Shown one piece after another: positions 29,671 through 37,173 of a stretch of 37,205 nucleotides of DNA; position 1 is the first letter of the stretch; every line of letters begins with the position of its first letter. The notes beneath the pieces are model-generated. The model was not told the origin of the DNA, did not search any database, and worked only from the letters and a program-made list of their open reading frames with translations. A program made the translations under genes and the position numbers. Source of the stretch: Hyphomicrobiales bacterium (GTDB lineage: Bacteria; Pseudomonadota; Alphaproteobacteria; Rhizobiales; Rhizobiaceae); contig PAPH01000054.1 of the NCBI GenBank assembly GCA_002709005.1, forward strand, positions 1-37,205, written 5' to 3'.

Positions 29671-30681
29671 ATGATCAAGAAGTTTCTAACCATAGGGCTC
29701 TGCTCTGCCGCATTCGCGTTCGGAGCCCACACTGCTGCGCAGGCGCAGGACAAGGACCTGAGCATCTGCTTTGCCTATCAGACCCTCGAGACCGAGTTCT
29801 GGGTCGCCGGCCACGCCGCCATGACCCAGTCGCTCGACGAAAAGGGTATCAAGGTCATCGAGGTGAACGCGAACGAGGACGCGAACCGTCAGTTCGAACA
29901 GATCAAGGACTGCATCACCCAGGGTGTCGACGGCATCATCATCATCCCGCAGGATGGCGAGAGCGTCATCAAGATGATCGGTGAAGCCAACAAGGCCGGC
30001 ATTCCGGTTGCGGTCTTCAACCGCCCGCCGAACCCGGACAACCCCAATGACGCCATCGTGGTCGTCGCCGACAACGTCTCGATTGCCGAGGCCGCTGTCG
30101 AGCACCTGACCAAGAAGGCCCGCGAACTCAATCTCGATCGCAAGGTCCAGCCGCTGATCATGGTCGGCGCACTGGCCGATACCAACGCGATCGGCCGGCG
30201 CGAGGGCTTCAACAACGTCATTAAGGCCAATTCAGATCTGTATGCCGAGCCGATCGAAGTACCGACGGAATGGGATGCCTCGGTGGCACTCGCCAATCTC
30301 GAAAGCGCGCTGCAGGCCAACCCGGATGTCGACGTCATCTTCACCTCGTCCGACTTCCTGTTCCCGCAGATCCGCGCCGTGCTCTCGCAGCAGGGCCGCT
30401 GGCAGCCGAGTGGCCAGGAAGGCCACGTCATCCTCGGCGGGCTCGATGGCGACGTCACCGCCTGCAAGCTCATTCGCGACGGCTATGTCGATGCGACGGG
30501 GGTCCAGGACCTGTTCTTCGAAGCCGATTCCACGGTCGAGGCGCTCTTGAAGGCGATTGAGGAAGGCGACAAGACGCCCAAGCAGCAGATCGACGACAAG
30601 GGCTTCGCGCTGACGCAGGACAACGAGGCCGAGCGCCATCAGGACATGTGGGGCTGCGTGCTCGCCGACAAGCAGGGCTGA
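29671..30681 (+). CDS. Periplasmic sugar-type ABC binding protein, probable D-apiose/D-apionate receptor
   Basis: A 336-residue exported protein of the RbsB-type fold. Residues 1-24 form a signal peptide (two Lys after Ile2, hydrophobic core, Ala-rich end AAQAQ). The mature protein opens with ICFAYQTLETEFW. It then has the family stretch ITQGVDGIIIIPQDGESVIKMIGEANKAGIPV around residues 83-114, and GGLDGDVTACKLIRDGYVDATG near residues 260-281. The ATG at 29671 is preceded by GGGAGGACGAT. It is the first gene of the plus-strand arm, and a hairpin separates it from the permease gene. The ligand is predicted from the enzymes in the cluster; binding proteins of this class have been the entry point for assigning apiose pathways. 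Confidence 0.88.
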   Translation: MIKKFLTIGLCSAAFAFGAHTAAQAQDKDLSICFAYQTLETEFWVAGHAAMTQSLDEKGIKVIEVNANEDANRQFEQIKDCITQGVDGIIIIPQDGESVIKMIGEANKAGIPVAVFNRPPNPDNPNDAIVVVADNVSIAEAAVEHLTKKARELNLDRKVQPLIMVGALADTNAIGRREGFNNVIKANSDLYAEPIEVPTEWDASVALANLESALQANPDVDVIFTSSDFLFPQIRAVLSQQGRWQPSGQEGHVILGGLDGDVTACKLIRDGYVDATGVQDLFFEADSTVEALLKAIEEGDKTPKQQIDDKGFALTQDNEAERHQDMWGCVLADKQG

Positions 30682-30705
30682 AGACCCAAGCTGAAATGCT
30701 ATGAT

Positions 30706-30729
30706 CAGGGCGGCCAATCGGCCGCCCTG
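30706..30729 (+). promoter_or_regulatory. Intercistronic hairpin after the binding-protein gene
   Basis: A perfect 10-bp stem, CAGGGCGGCC (30706-30715) and GGCCGCCCTG (30720-30729), with an AATC loop is followed by TGTTTC. It sits between the binding-protein stop and the permease start, like the hairpin at 9122-9150 in the other operon. It probably stabilises the upstream message or acts as a leaky terminator so that the binding protein is made in excess. Confidence 0.65.
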
Positions 30730-30756
30730 TGTTTCAATACCGGAGGAGGATTGTAA

Positions 30757-31848
30757 ATGGTGTCGGAGTCCGTCAGCTCTGCAACGGAACCCGGGCGCGG
30801 GGGCGTCATCGGAAACTGGAGCCGGCGAGTCGTCGCTTCGGAACATCTCGTCCTCTATGTGACGCTCGTCTTTTTCGTGGCCCTCATCCCCTTCATCCCG
30901 AAGATTGCGACCGCGCAGAACATCTCAAACGTCCTTTCGAACGTCTGGCCGCTTCTCGTCATCGCCGTCGGGCAGACCTACGTGATGATCACCGGCGGCA
31001 TCGACCTCAGCCAGATCGCCATCATAGCAGTCACTTCGGTTCTGGGCGCGGCGGTCATGACGCTCGGCGTCGATCCAAAGGTCTTTGCCGACACCGTGCT
31101 TTGGGGCACCGTGATCAGCCAGGAAGGCGGCGGAATTCTCTCCGGCCACGTATGGTCGATGCCGGCCGCGCTCATGATCATGCTGCTCATCGGCGGATTG
31201 ATGGGCGGCTTGACCGGCTGGGTGATTGCCCGGTTCGAACTGCCGGCTTTCATGATGTCGCTGGTTGCCCTTCTCTTTTTCTCCGCCGTCGCCGTGTGGC
31301 TGACGCGATCCGAAAACGTCAACAACCTGCCCCCGTCCTTCAGCACCATCGCCGACCAGGGTTATGGCGGCTTCCTGTCTTGGTCGGCGCTGATCGCGCT
31401 CGGGGTGGCGGGGCTGGCGCATCTTGGCCTGTCGCGCACCATCTTCGGGCGCTGGATCTACGCTGTCGGCATGAACCCGGTGGCGGCCCGGATTTCCGGT
31501 GTGCCCGTCCGCAAGGTGATCACCTGGTGCTTCGTGGTCAGCGGCGTCACCGCCGCGATCGGGTCTGTCCTCTATTCCGCGCGGCTCGAGATGGGCCGCC
31601 CCGCCTTCGGCGACAATCTCAACCTGCTGCTCGACGTCGTCGGCGCCACCGTGATCGGCGGCACCAGCCTGTTCGGCGGCAGCGGCAAGATTCTCTGGAC
31701 CATCTACGGCGTGCTTCTCTTCACGCTGCTCTCCAACGCGCTCAACCTGATGAACCTGTCCTTCTTCGCAGTCTTCATCGTCAAGGGCTGCGTGATCCTC
31801 GTGGCGGCGTGGCTCGACGTGCAGCGCCGGGAGGTGAAGACGGCATGA
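30757..31848 (+). CDS. ABC permease 1 of the apiose-cluster transporter (RbsC-like)
   Basis: A 363-residue integral membrane protein of the RbsC/AraH class with about nine membrane segments. Hallmarks are MITGGIDLSQIAIIAV (about residues 77-92), where most family members have GGIDLSVG, the cytoplasmic loop GRWIYAVGMNPVAARISGVPV, and ATVIGGTSLFGGSGKILWT. An insertion of about 30 residues after the GGIDLS segment (around residues 105-135) makes it longer than the second permease. GGAGGA precedes the ATG at 30757. The stop overlaps the ATPase start in ATGA. It probably pairs with the permease encoded at 33353-34348. Confidence 0.9.
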   Translation: MVSESVSSATEPGRGGVIGNWSRRVVASEHLVLYVTLVFFVALIPFIPKIATAQNISNVLSNVWPLLVIAVGQTYVMITGGIDLSQIAIIAVTSVLGAAVMTLGVDPKVFADTVLWGTVISQEGGGILSGHVWSMPAALMIMLLIGGLMGGLTGWVIARFELPAFMMSLVALLFFSAVAVWLTRSENVNNLPPSFSTIADQGYGGFLSWSALIALGVAGLAHLGLSRTIFGRWIYAVGMNPVAARISGVPVRKVITWCFVVSGVTAAIGSVLYSARLEMGRPAFGDNLNLLLDVVGATVIGGTSLFGGSGKILWTIYGVLLFTLLSNALNLMNLSFFAVFIVKGCVILVAAWLDVQRREVKTA

Positions 31849-33356
31849 ATGCGCTTCTTCAATTTACGGGCTTGGGCAAGAGCTTCTTCGGCGTTCCCGC
31901 CGTCCACAACGTCGATCTCTCGCTGAAAGCCGGCGAGATCCTCTGCCTCGTTGGCGAAAACGGGGCGGGCAAATCGACGCTGATGAACATGCTGGGCGGC
32001 GTCCATCAGCCGGATGAAGGCACAATGAGCCTGAACGGCGAGCCCTACCGGCCGGAAAAGCCCTCGGATGCGACGGAAGCCGGCATCACCTTCATCCACC
32101 AGGAGCTCAATCTCTTCGGCAACCTCTCGATCGCCGAGAACATTCTGGTCGACCGCATCCCACGCTACGGTGCGCTGCCCTTCGTCAACCGCGGCGAGTT
32201 GCGTCGCAGGGCGCGGGCCGCGATGGAGCAGGTCGGCCTCGATCTGTCGCCCGACACCAAGGTGGATGCTCTGGCTCCGGGCGAAAAGCAGCTCGTGGAA
32301 ATCGCCAAGGCGCTGGCGGTCGATGCGCGCATCATCATTCTCGACGAGCCGACGACCTCGCTCACCAACCGCGAGACCGAAATCCTCTTCGCCCTGCTGA
32401 ACCGGCTGCGCGACGAGGGCCGCTCGCTCATCTATATCAGCCATGTGCTGGCCGACGTGATGCGGCTCGCAGACCAGATCGTCGTTCTGCGCGACGGCGA
32501 ACGGATCGGCGGCGGCCCGGTTTCGGAGTTCGACATTCCCAAGATGATCGCGACAATGGTGGGCCGCCCTTTGCAGCAGCTCTTCCCGGCCCGCGCGGTT
32601 GCCGAGTTCGGAGACCCGGTTCTCGAAGTCAACAAGCTCTCCCAGCCCGGCGTGGTCCGTGACATCAGCCTCACTGTTCACCGCGGCGAAGTGGTGGGAC
32701 TGTACGGGCTGATGGGAGCGGGCCGCACGGAACTCGCGCGCATTCTCTTCGGCCTCGATCCGCACGAGAGCGGCTCCATCCGGGTGGCCGGCAAGGATCT
32801 GACCGAGGGAAGCCCACGCATGAGCGTGCGCAACGGGTTGGCCTTCGTCACCGAGGACCGTCGTCACGAGGGGCTGATGATGGACAGCTCCATCATCGAC
32901 AACATGTCTCTCGTCGGCCTGCGGCGCCACGTGGCCGGAGGCGGCCTGATATCCCGGCCGAGCCTCGAAAGCTCGGTTCGCGACATGGGCCAGCAATTGC
33001 GGCTGAAGACCGGCGATCCGACGCTCAGGCAACCGGTCCGCAGCCTGTCGGGTGGCAACCAGCAGAAGGTGGTGATCGGCAAGTGGGTTCTCGAAAATCC
33101 CGATGTGCTGATCATGGACGAGCCGACACGCGGCATCGACGTAGGCGCCAAGTTCGAGGTCTTCACCATCATGAACGAGCTTGCGGCCGGCGGTGCGGGG
33201 ATCCTCTACATTTCCTCCGAGATCGAGGAACTGATCGGCGTCTCCGACCGCATCCTGGTGATGCATCAGGGAATGATGGTCGCCGCATTCGGGAAGAGTG
33301 ATTTCAGCGAGAACGCCATTCTCGCCGCGGCATTCGGAAGGGGAGAAGCAGCATGA
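31845..33356 (+). CDS. Sugar ABC transporter double ATPase (RbsA-like)
   Basis: A 503-residue ATPase with two nucleotide-binding domains. The first has Walker A GENGAGKST (about residues 37-45), signature region LAPGEKQLVEIAKAL and Walker B IILDEPTTSL. The second has a degenerate Walker A GLMGAGRTE, signature LSGGNQQKVVIGKW and Walker B IMDEPTRGIDVG. It energises import through the two permeases. The ATG at 31845 overlaps the permease-1 stop, and its own stop overlaps the permease-2 start by four bases, so all three membrane parts are translationally coupled. The longer open frame upstream of 31845 only shadows the permease gene. Confidence 0.93.
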   Translation: MNALLQFTGLGKSFFGVPAVHNVDLSLKAGEILCLVGENGAGKSTLMNMLGGVHQPDEGTMSLNGEPYRPEKPSDATEAGITFIHQELNLFGNLSIAENILVDRIPRYGALPFVNRGELRRRARAAMEQVGLDLSPDTKVDALAPGEKQLVEIAKALAVDARIIILDEPTTSLTNRETEILFALLNRLRDEGRSLIYISHVLADVMRLADQIVVLRDGERIGGGPVSEFDIPKMIATMVGRPLQQLFPARAVAEFGDPVLEVNKLSQPGVVRDISLTVHRGEVVGLYGLMGAGRTELARILFGLDPHESGSIRVAGKDLTEGSPRMSVRNGLAFVTEDRRHEGLMMDSSIIDNMSLVGLRRHVAGGGLISRPSLESSVRDMGQQLRLKTGDPTLRQPVRSLSGGNQQKVVIGKWVLENPDVLIMDEPTRGIDVGAKFEVFTIMNELAAGGAGILYISSEIEELIGVSDRILVMHQGMMVAAFGKSDFSENAILAAAFGRGEAA

Positions 33357-34348
33357 ACAACAACCAGATCGGCGTTCTGGCGCTGAAGAACGTTCCCTTC
33401 CTGCTGTTCATCGCCATCTTCCTCGTCTTCGGGCTGATGTCGGACCGGTTTCTGGAAATCCAGAGCTTCGCAAATATTGTCAAACAGGCGAGCTTCATCG
33501 GTATCGTGGCCATCGGCATGACCTTCGTGATGCTGACCGGCGGCATCGACCTCTCGGTCGGCACCAACATGTATCTCTCCACCGTGGTGGCGGGGCTGTT
33601 GATGAAGAACTATCAGCTCGATCCGTGGCTTGCCCTGTTGGCCTGCCTGGCGACGGGCCTCGCCATGGGAGGCGTCAACGCCTTCCTGATCGTCAGGCTC
33701 AGGATGGTGCCCTTCATCGTCACGCTCGGAACGCTGGTTGCGGGCCGCGGCATCGGCCTGTTGCTGACGGAATCGCGCGGTGTGATCCTGCCCAACGAAC
33801 TCTTCGACTTCGGCTCGGGCTCGACCTTCGGCATTCCGAACCCGATCCTGGTCTTCCTCGTCATCGCCGTCGTCGGCCACCTGATCCTGTCGCGCACGGT
33901 GATGGGCCGGCACATCTATGCGGTCGGCTATGACGCGGCGACGGCCAAGAAGGCCGGCATTCCGGTCAACCGCACGCTCGGCTCGGTGTATCTCGTCAGC
34001 GGGTTCTGCGCGGCACTGGGCGGTTTCGTCTCGGTCTCGCAGCTGGGTATCGTCAATGCCGGCTTCGGCGAATTTTCCGAACTCTATGCGATTGCGGCGG
34101 CAGTGCTGGGCGGGACGAGCCTCTTCGGCGGCATCGGTTCGATCCTGCCCGGCACCGTGCTTGGCGCGGTGCTGATCCAGATGGTGCAGTCCGGGCTGGT
34201 CTTCGTGCGGGTCGATATCTACCTGCAGCCGATCATCCAAGCGGCCATCATCTTCTTCGCGGTGCTGCTCGATTCGATCCGCAGCCGCAAGCTCGCCGAT
34301 CTCGGCAAGCGCCGGATCCGGATCGAGGAAGAAACAACGGGCGGCTGA
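33353..34348 (+). CDS. ABC permease 2 of the apiose-cluster transporter (RbsC-like)
   Basis: A 331-residue integral membrane protein of the RbsC class with about nine membrane segments. It has the canonical MLTGGIDLSVGTNMYLSTVVAG (about residues 60-81), the loop GRHIYAVGYDAATAKKAGIPV and AAAVLGGTSLFGGIGSILPGTVLGAVL. The C-terminus is basic (SRKLADLGKRRIRIEEE) and should face the cytoplasm. It overlaps the ATPase gene by four bases. The transporter thus has two different permeases and one double ATPase. Forty-two bases downstream is the convergent end of the regulator gene, with no obvious terminator between. Confidence 0.92.
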   Translation: MNNNQIGVLALKNVPFLLFIAIFLVFGLMSDRFLEIQSFANIVKQASFIGIVAIGMTFVMLTGGIDLSVGTNMYLSTVVAGLLMKNYQLDPWLALLACLATGLAMGGVNAFLIVRLRMVPFIVTLGTLVAGRGIGLLLTESRGVILPNELFDFGSGSTFGIPNPILVFLVIAVVGHLILSRTVMGRHIYAVGYDAATAKKAGIPVNRTLGSVYLVSGFCAALGGFVSVSQLGIVNAGFGEFSELYAIAAAVLGGTSLFGGIGSILPGTVLGAVLIQMVQSGLVFVRVDIYLQPIIQAAIIFFAVLLDSIRSRKLADLGKRRIRIEEETTGG

Positions 34349-34390
34349 CGACGCACCTCGCCCATTTGGGAAGATGATGGAACGGCTCGG

Positions 34391-35110
34391 CTAGGCGGAG
34401 CCGTCTGCGATGGTGCGACGGTAAAGTTCGTTGGCGCGCGTGAGATGGAGCCGCATGGCTTCTCCCGCGGCCTCCGCGTCTCCGGCGACGATCGCCTCCA
34501 GTATCGCCTCGTGCTCGTCGAGCGTCAGTCGTTCGAGACCGGACTGGCGAACCGAGGCGAGATGGAAGCGCTCCAGCCAGGCGAAGATCGCCTTGATGAC
34601 CGAGGCGAGCAGGAAATTGCCGCTGATCTCGCTGAGCTTGCCGTGAAAGGCGCCGTCGGTCTTCATGAACTCGATCGTCGTCCCGCTCGCCTCTTCTTGA
34701 CGCTTGAGGATGTCCCGCAGTTCGGCGATATCCTCTTGCGACCGGTTACGGGCCGCGATCTTCGCCATTTCCACTTCCAGCAGCGCCCGCGCTTCCTTGA
34801 GCTGGTTGAGAATGTCAGGATCATAGGTGAGCACATGCCGCATGGTGAGCGCCAGTTGCTCGGCAAGAAGATCGAGCTGCGGCTCGGCCACCCGCGGGCG
34901 CTCGCCGTGCCGGACGTGGATCAGCCCGAGCCCCTGCAGCGATTGCATCGCCTCCCGGATCGCCGGACGCCCGACACCGTAGGCGTCCATCAACTCCCGT
35001 TCGGAAGGCAGAGTGGCGCCCGGGGCGAGATGGCCCTCCTGGATTTCCTCGAGCAGACGCTCCCGCACTTCATCCGACAAACGTTTCTTGCGAATGGGCT
35101 CACGCTTCAT
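34391..35110 (-). CDS. GntR/FadR-family regulator, NanR-like, probable apiose repressor
   Basis: A 239-residue regulator. The winged helix-turn-helix (about residues 8-75) has GATLPSERELMDAYGVGRPAIREAMQSLQGLGL followed by HGERPRVAEP. The FCD ligand domain (about 95-230) has the metal-type Asp and His positions in TDGAFHGKLSEISGN and DEHEAILEAIVAGDAEAA. The helix-turn-helix and wing resemble E. coli NanR, which recognises GGTATA repeats. That suits the TACTGGTATA-type palindromes found at both apiose control regions. The ATG at 35110 follows GGAGA by eight bases; an earlier in-frame ATG is less likely. It is divergent from the ApnO gene and probably represses the whole cluster and itself until an intermediate binds. 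Confidence 0.88.
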   Translation of the reverse strand: MKREPIRKKRLSDEVRERLLEEIQEGHLAPGATLPSERELMDAYGVGRPAIREAMQSLQGLGLIHVRHGERPRVAEPQLDLLAEQLALTMRHVLTYDPDILNQLKEARALLEVEMAKIAARNRSQEDIAELRDILKRQEEASGTTIEFMKTDGAFHGKLSEISGNFLLASVIKAIFAWLERFHLASVRQSGLERLTLDEHEAILEAIVAGDAEAAGEAMRLHLTRANELYRRTIADGSA

Positions 35111-35161
35111 TCCGTATCTCCGTTCAGGCCGCACCCGCATCATAGCAGCGTTTTATGATGT

Positions 35162-35203
35162 CATACCAGATTGACGAAAGAGATAATCTCACATACTGGT
35201 ATG
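35162..35203. promoter_or_regulatory. Operator pair in the regulator-apnO control region
   Basis: The palindrome CATAC-TG-GTATG (35192-35203) is nearly the same as TATAC-TG-GTATA at 29594-29605. A second, half-conserved copy CATACCAG lies at 35162-35169, so CATACCAG and CTGGTATG face each other. A TTGACG hexamer (35171-35176) between them may be a -35 box for the ApnO gene, which would again place the operator at the -10 region. This is the likely binding site of the adjacent NanR-like regulator. Confidence 0.6.
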
Positions 35204-35241
35204 ATGACATACGATACGAACAATATGGGAGGACCTTCATC

Positions 35242-36075
35242 ATGGCGCGTTCGATTGCCATCCTCGGAGCCGGCGGAAAAATGGGGTTCAGGATCACCCG
35301 GAAGATCCACGAGTCCGGCTACGACCTCCGGGCGGTCGAGATCGGCGAAGAAGGCCGGAAACGGCTTGCCGAGGCCGGTATTGGGCCTGTCGACCGCGAC
35401 GCGGCAATCAAGGGCGCCGAAGTTGTCGTGCTGGCACTTCCCGATTCGGTCATCGCCGCTGTTGCAAGGGAGATCATTCCGATGCTCGAGGCCGGCACCA
35501 TGGTGCTGATCCTCGATGCGGCCGCCCCCTATGCGGGCGTCCTGCCGGAGCGCGGCGACATCAGCTACTTTGTCGGCCATCCGTGCCATCCCCCGCTTTA
35601 TGCCGACCTCGACGATTCGCAGATGCGCCGGGACGTTCATGGCGGCGTGGCTCCGCAGGCCATCGTCTGCGCGCTCATGCAGGGCCCGGAAGAGCATTAC
35701 GATCTCGGCCGCGAGATCTGCGAGGCGATGTGGTCGCCGATCCTGCGCGTCCACCGGGTGACACTCGAGCAACTTGCGATTCTCGAGCCGGGCCTCTCCG
35801 AAATGGTCGCAATGCCCTATGTCGACGTCATGATCGAGGCGGTCGAACTCTGCGCCAGGAAGTACGACATACCGCGCGAGGCGGCCTTCGATTTCATGAT
35901 CGGGCATCTCAATGTGGAGATTTCCATGTGGTTCGGCTTCACGCCGAAAGTGCCGTCGGATGCGGCGATGCGGTTGATGCGCTATGCCCGCAGCCTGGTG
36001 GTGAAGGACGGTTGGGAGACCGCCCTCGACCCTAAAACGGTCAAGGAAGCATCACAGCTCATCGTCAACGGCTGA
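35242..36075 (+). CDS. apnO: Probable D-apionate oxidoisomerase (6-phosphogluconate dehydrogenase-like)
   Basis: A 277-residue NAD-dependent enzyme. The N-terminal Rossmann motif is AILGAGGKMGFRI (residues 6-18), followed by the AEVVVLALPDS strand-turn typical of the ketol-acid reductoisomerase and 6-phosphogluconate dehydrogenase superfamily. An all-helical C-terminal domain follows (about 170-277), with VGHPCHPPLY near residue 113. In apiose catabolism ApnO oxidises D-apionate and rearranges it to 3-oxo-isoapionate. The reductoisomerase-like fold fits that two-step reaction. The ATG at 35242 is preceded by GGGAGGA; an in-frame ATG at 35155 lies in the operator region and is rejected. It is followed after 10 bases by the TIM-barrel gene. 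Confidence 0.8.
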   Translation: MARSIAILGAGGKMGFRITRKIHESGYDLRAVEIGEEGRKRLAEAGIGPVDRDAAIKGAEVVVLALPDSVIAAVAREIIPMLEAGTMVLILDAAAPYAGVLPERGDISYFVGHPCHPPLYADLDDSQMRRDVHGGVAPQAIVCALMQGPEEHYDLGREICEAMWSPILRVHRVTLEQLAILEPGLSEMVAMPYVDVMIEAVELCARKYDIPREAAFDFMIGHLNVEISMWFGFTPKVPSDAAMRLMRYARSLVVKDGWETALDPKTVKEASQLIVNG

Positions 36076-36085
36076 GACCCTGACG

Positions 36086-36910
36086 ATGCTCTCCGTCTCG
36101 ACCGTCCTGTTCGACGGTCACCCGATGGAGGCCGGCTTCGAACTCCTCGCCGCGCGGGGGATTCACGCGGTAGAGCCGGCCTTCATCAAAGGCTATATCG
36201 ACTTCACGGAAACCGATTTCTGCGATGCGGCCGCAGCCCGGCTTTCAAGGTCCGTTGCGGCGTTCGGCCTGGCGATCCAGGCGGTTTCCACCCATATGGA
36301 TCTCTCCACCGGTGATGCCGGTGACGCACTGGCCCGCCGCATTGATTTCGCCGCAACGCTCGGCAACCCCTTCCTCATCACCAACACCGGGCCGCAGCAC
36401 GCCGAGGCAGAAATCCGGGCCACTCTCGACCGTGCCGCCAGGCGGCTTGAGAAAACAGGCGTGACGCTGGCGCTCGAGAACCCCGGGCACGGCAGCGGCG
36501 ACCTCATCGGCACGCCGCAACAGGCGGCGTCGCTTATCGCGAGCATCGGCCATCCGAATATCGCGCTCAATGTCGACATCGGAAATTTTGCCACCTATGG
36601 CGGCTCCGTCGGCACGCTGAATGGCCTCCAAAGGGCGCTCGACCACGCGGTGCACGTCCACCTCAAGGATTTCCGTGAAGTGGACGGCGACTGGCGCTTC
36701 ACGGCCATCGGCGACGGCGATATGCCATGGACAGATATCCTGCCAGCCCTTGCCCATCTGCCTATAGGCCTCGAACTACCGCTCCGGCTTCTCCGTCCGA
36801 GAAAGAGCGATCCTGTGCGGGCGAAAAGTGCGGTCCCGCTCGACGAAATCGAAACCACGCTCGATCGCTCAATGGGCTACATCCGCAAGCACATGCCGCT
36901 CCACGGTTGA
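36086..36910 (+). CDS. Xylose-isomerase-like TIM-barrel enzyme, possible 3-oxo-isoapionate decarboxylase (OiaC-like)
   Basis: A 274-residue sugar isomerase/epimerase-type TIM barrel. The four metal ligands expected in this fold are in place: Glu131 in LALENPGHG, Asp164 in LNVDIGN, His190 in VHVHLKD and Glu230 in IGLELPL. It starts 10 bases after the ApnO gene and is clearly in the same transcript. In described D-apionate pathways OiaC, which I recall as a protein of this fold, decarboxylates 3-oxo-isoapionate directly to L-erythrulose, so it would act right after ApnO. That assignment is contextual. An epimerase or tetrulose-phosphate isomerase serving the RuBisCO-like branch is the alternative. 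The 95 residues before Glu131 lack any signal peptide, so it is cytoplasmic. Confidence 0.75.
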   Translation: MLSVSTVLFDGHPMEAGFELLAARGIHAVEPAFIKGYIDFTETDFCDAAAARLSRSVAAFGLAIQAVSTHMDLSTGDAGDALARRIDFAATLGNPFLITNTGPQHAEAEIRATLDRAARRLEKTGVTLALENPGHGSGDLIGTPQQAASLIASIGHPNIALNVDIGNFATYGGSVGTLNGLQRALDHAVHVHLKDFREVDGDWRFTAIGDGDMPWTDILPALAHLPIGLELPLRLLRPRKSDPVRAKSAVPLDEIETTLDRSMGYIRKHMPLHG

Positions 36911-37022
36911 CCGGAAGCAGCCGCTTTATTCCGTCGGTGGCTGAGAGGCTGAACCGAAATGCCTGGCGATCGTCATCTAAAAAGCTGTTTTGATTTGGCT
37001 TCTGGGGCAGGATCTGATCACA
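36911..37022. other. Downstream spacer without recognised features
   Basis: About 110 bases after the TIM-barrel gene. It should contain the end of the plus-strand apiose transcript, but no convincing hairpin with a T tract was found. The first palindromic unit of the right-hand mosaic begins at 37023. Confidence 0.3.
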
Positions 37023-37041
37023 ACTTGCGCCCCGAGCAAGT
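37023..37041. repeat. Small palindrome ACTTGC/GCAAGT, first copy
   Basis: ACTTGC (37023-37028) and GCAAGT (37036-37041) form a 6-bp stem with a 7-base GC-rich loop. The same arms recur at 37095-37109 with a 3-base loop, inside the segment that interrupts the tRNA-like sequence. The two copies suggest a family of small mobile palindromes such as the intergenic mosaic elements known from Rhizobium. Confidence 0.5.
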
Positions 37042-37046
37042 AAAGA

Positions 37047-37134
37047 TGGCTGCGTGGGCAGGCTTTGAACCTGCGACGCGTTGATCCGGCAGGGACTTGC
37101 GGAGCAAGTGCCGGGTGGATTTCAGGTTATGAGC
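37047..37134 (-). pseudogene. tRNA-fMet-like fragment interrupted by a 43-base palindromic segment
   Basis: On the minus strand, CTCATAACCTGAA (within 37121-37134) matches the anticodon loop and 3' stem of initiator tRNA with anticodon CAT. After 43 extra bases (37078-37120), plus 37047-37077 reads as the rest of that tRNA: the variable-loop end GTC, a perfect T arm GCAGG-TTCAAAG-CCTGC, the 3' acceptor strand CCACGCA, G and CCA. The extra segment folds by itself: ATCC/GGAT, CCGGC/GCCGG and ACTTGC/GCAAGT. The 5' half (acceptor and D arm) is not recognisable upstream, so the gene is almost certainly not functional. tRNA-fMet is usually the last gene of rhizobial rRNA operons. Confidence 0.45.
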
Positions 37135-37173
37135 GCGGAACGCAAGGAAGCCCCGGCGGGGTTCGCGCGAGGC
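37133..37173. repeat. Nested inverted repeat at the right edge
   Basis: CCCCG/CGGGG (about 37151-37161) is enclosed by near-complementary arms GCGCGGAAC and GTTCGCGC (37133-37141 and 37162-37169). It directly adjoins the tRNA-like fragment and may be another unit of the palindromic mosaic or a terminator hairpin for a transcript entering from the right. Confidence 0.4.

Noticed and set aside
31704..33266. A 520-codon open frame on the minus strand
   Set aside because: Antisense to the RbsA-like ATPase gene, which has all expected motifs; composition is typical of a shadow frame.
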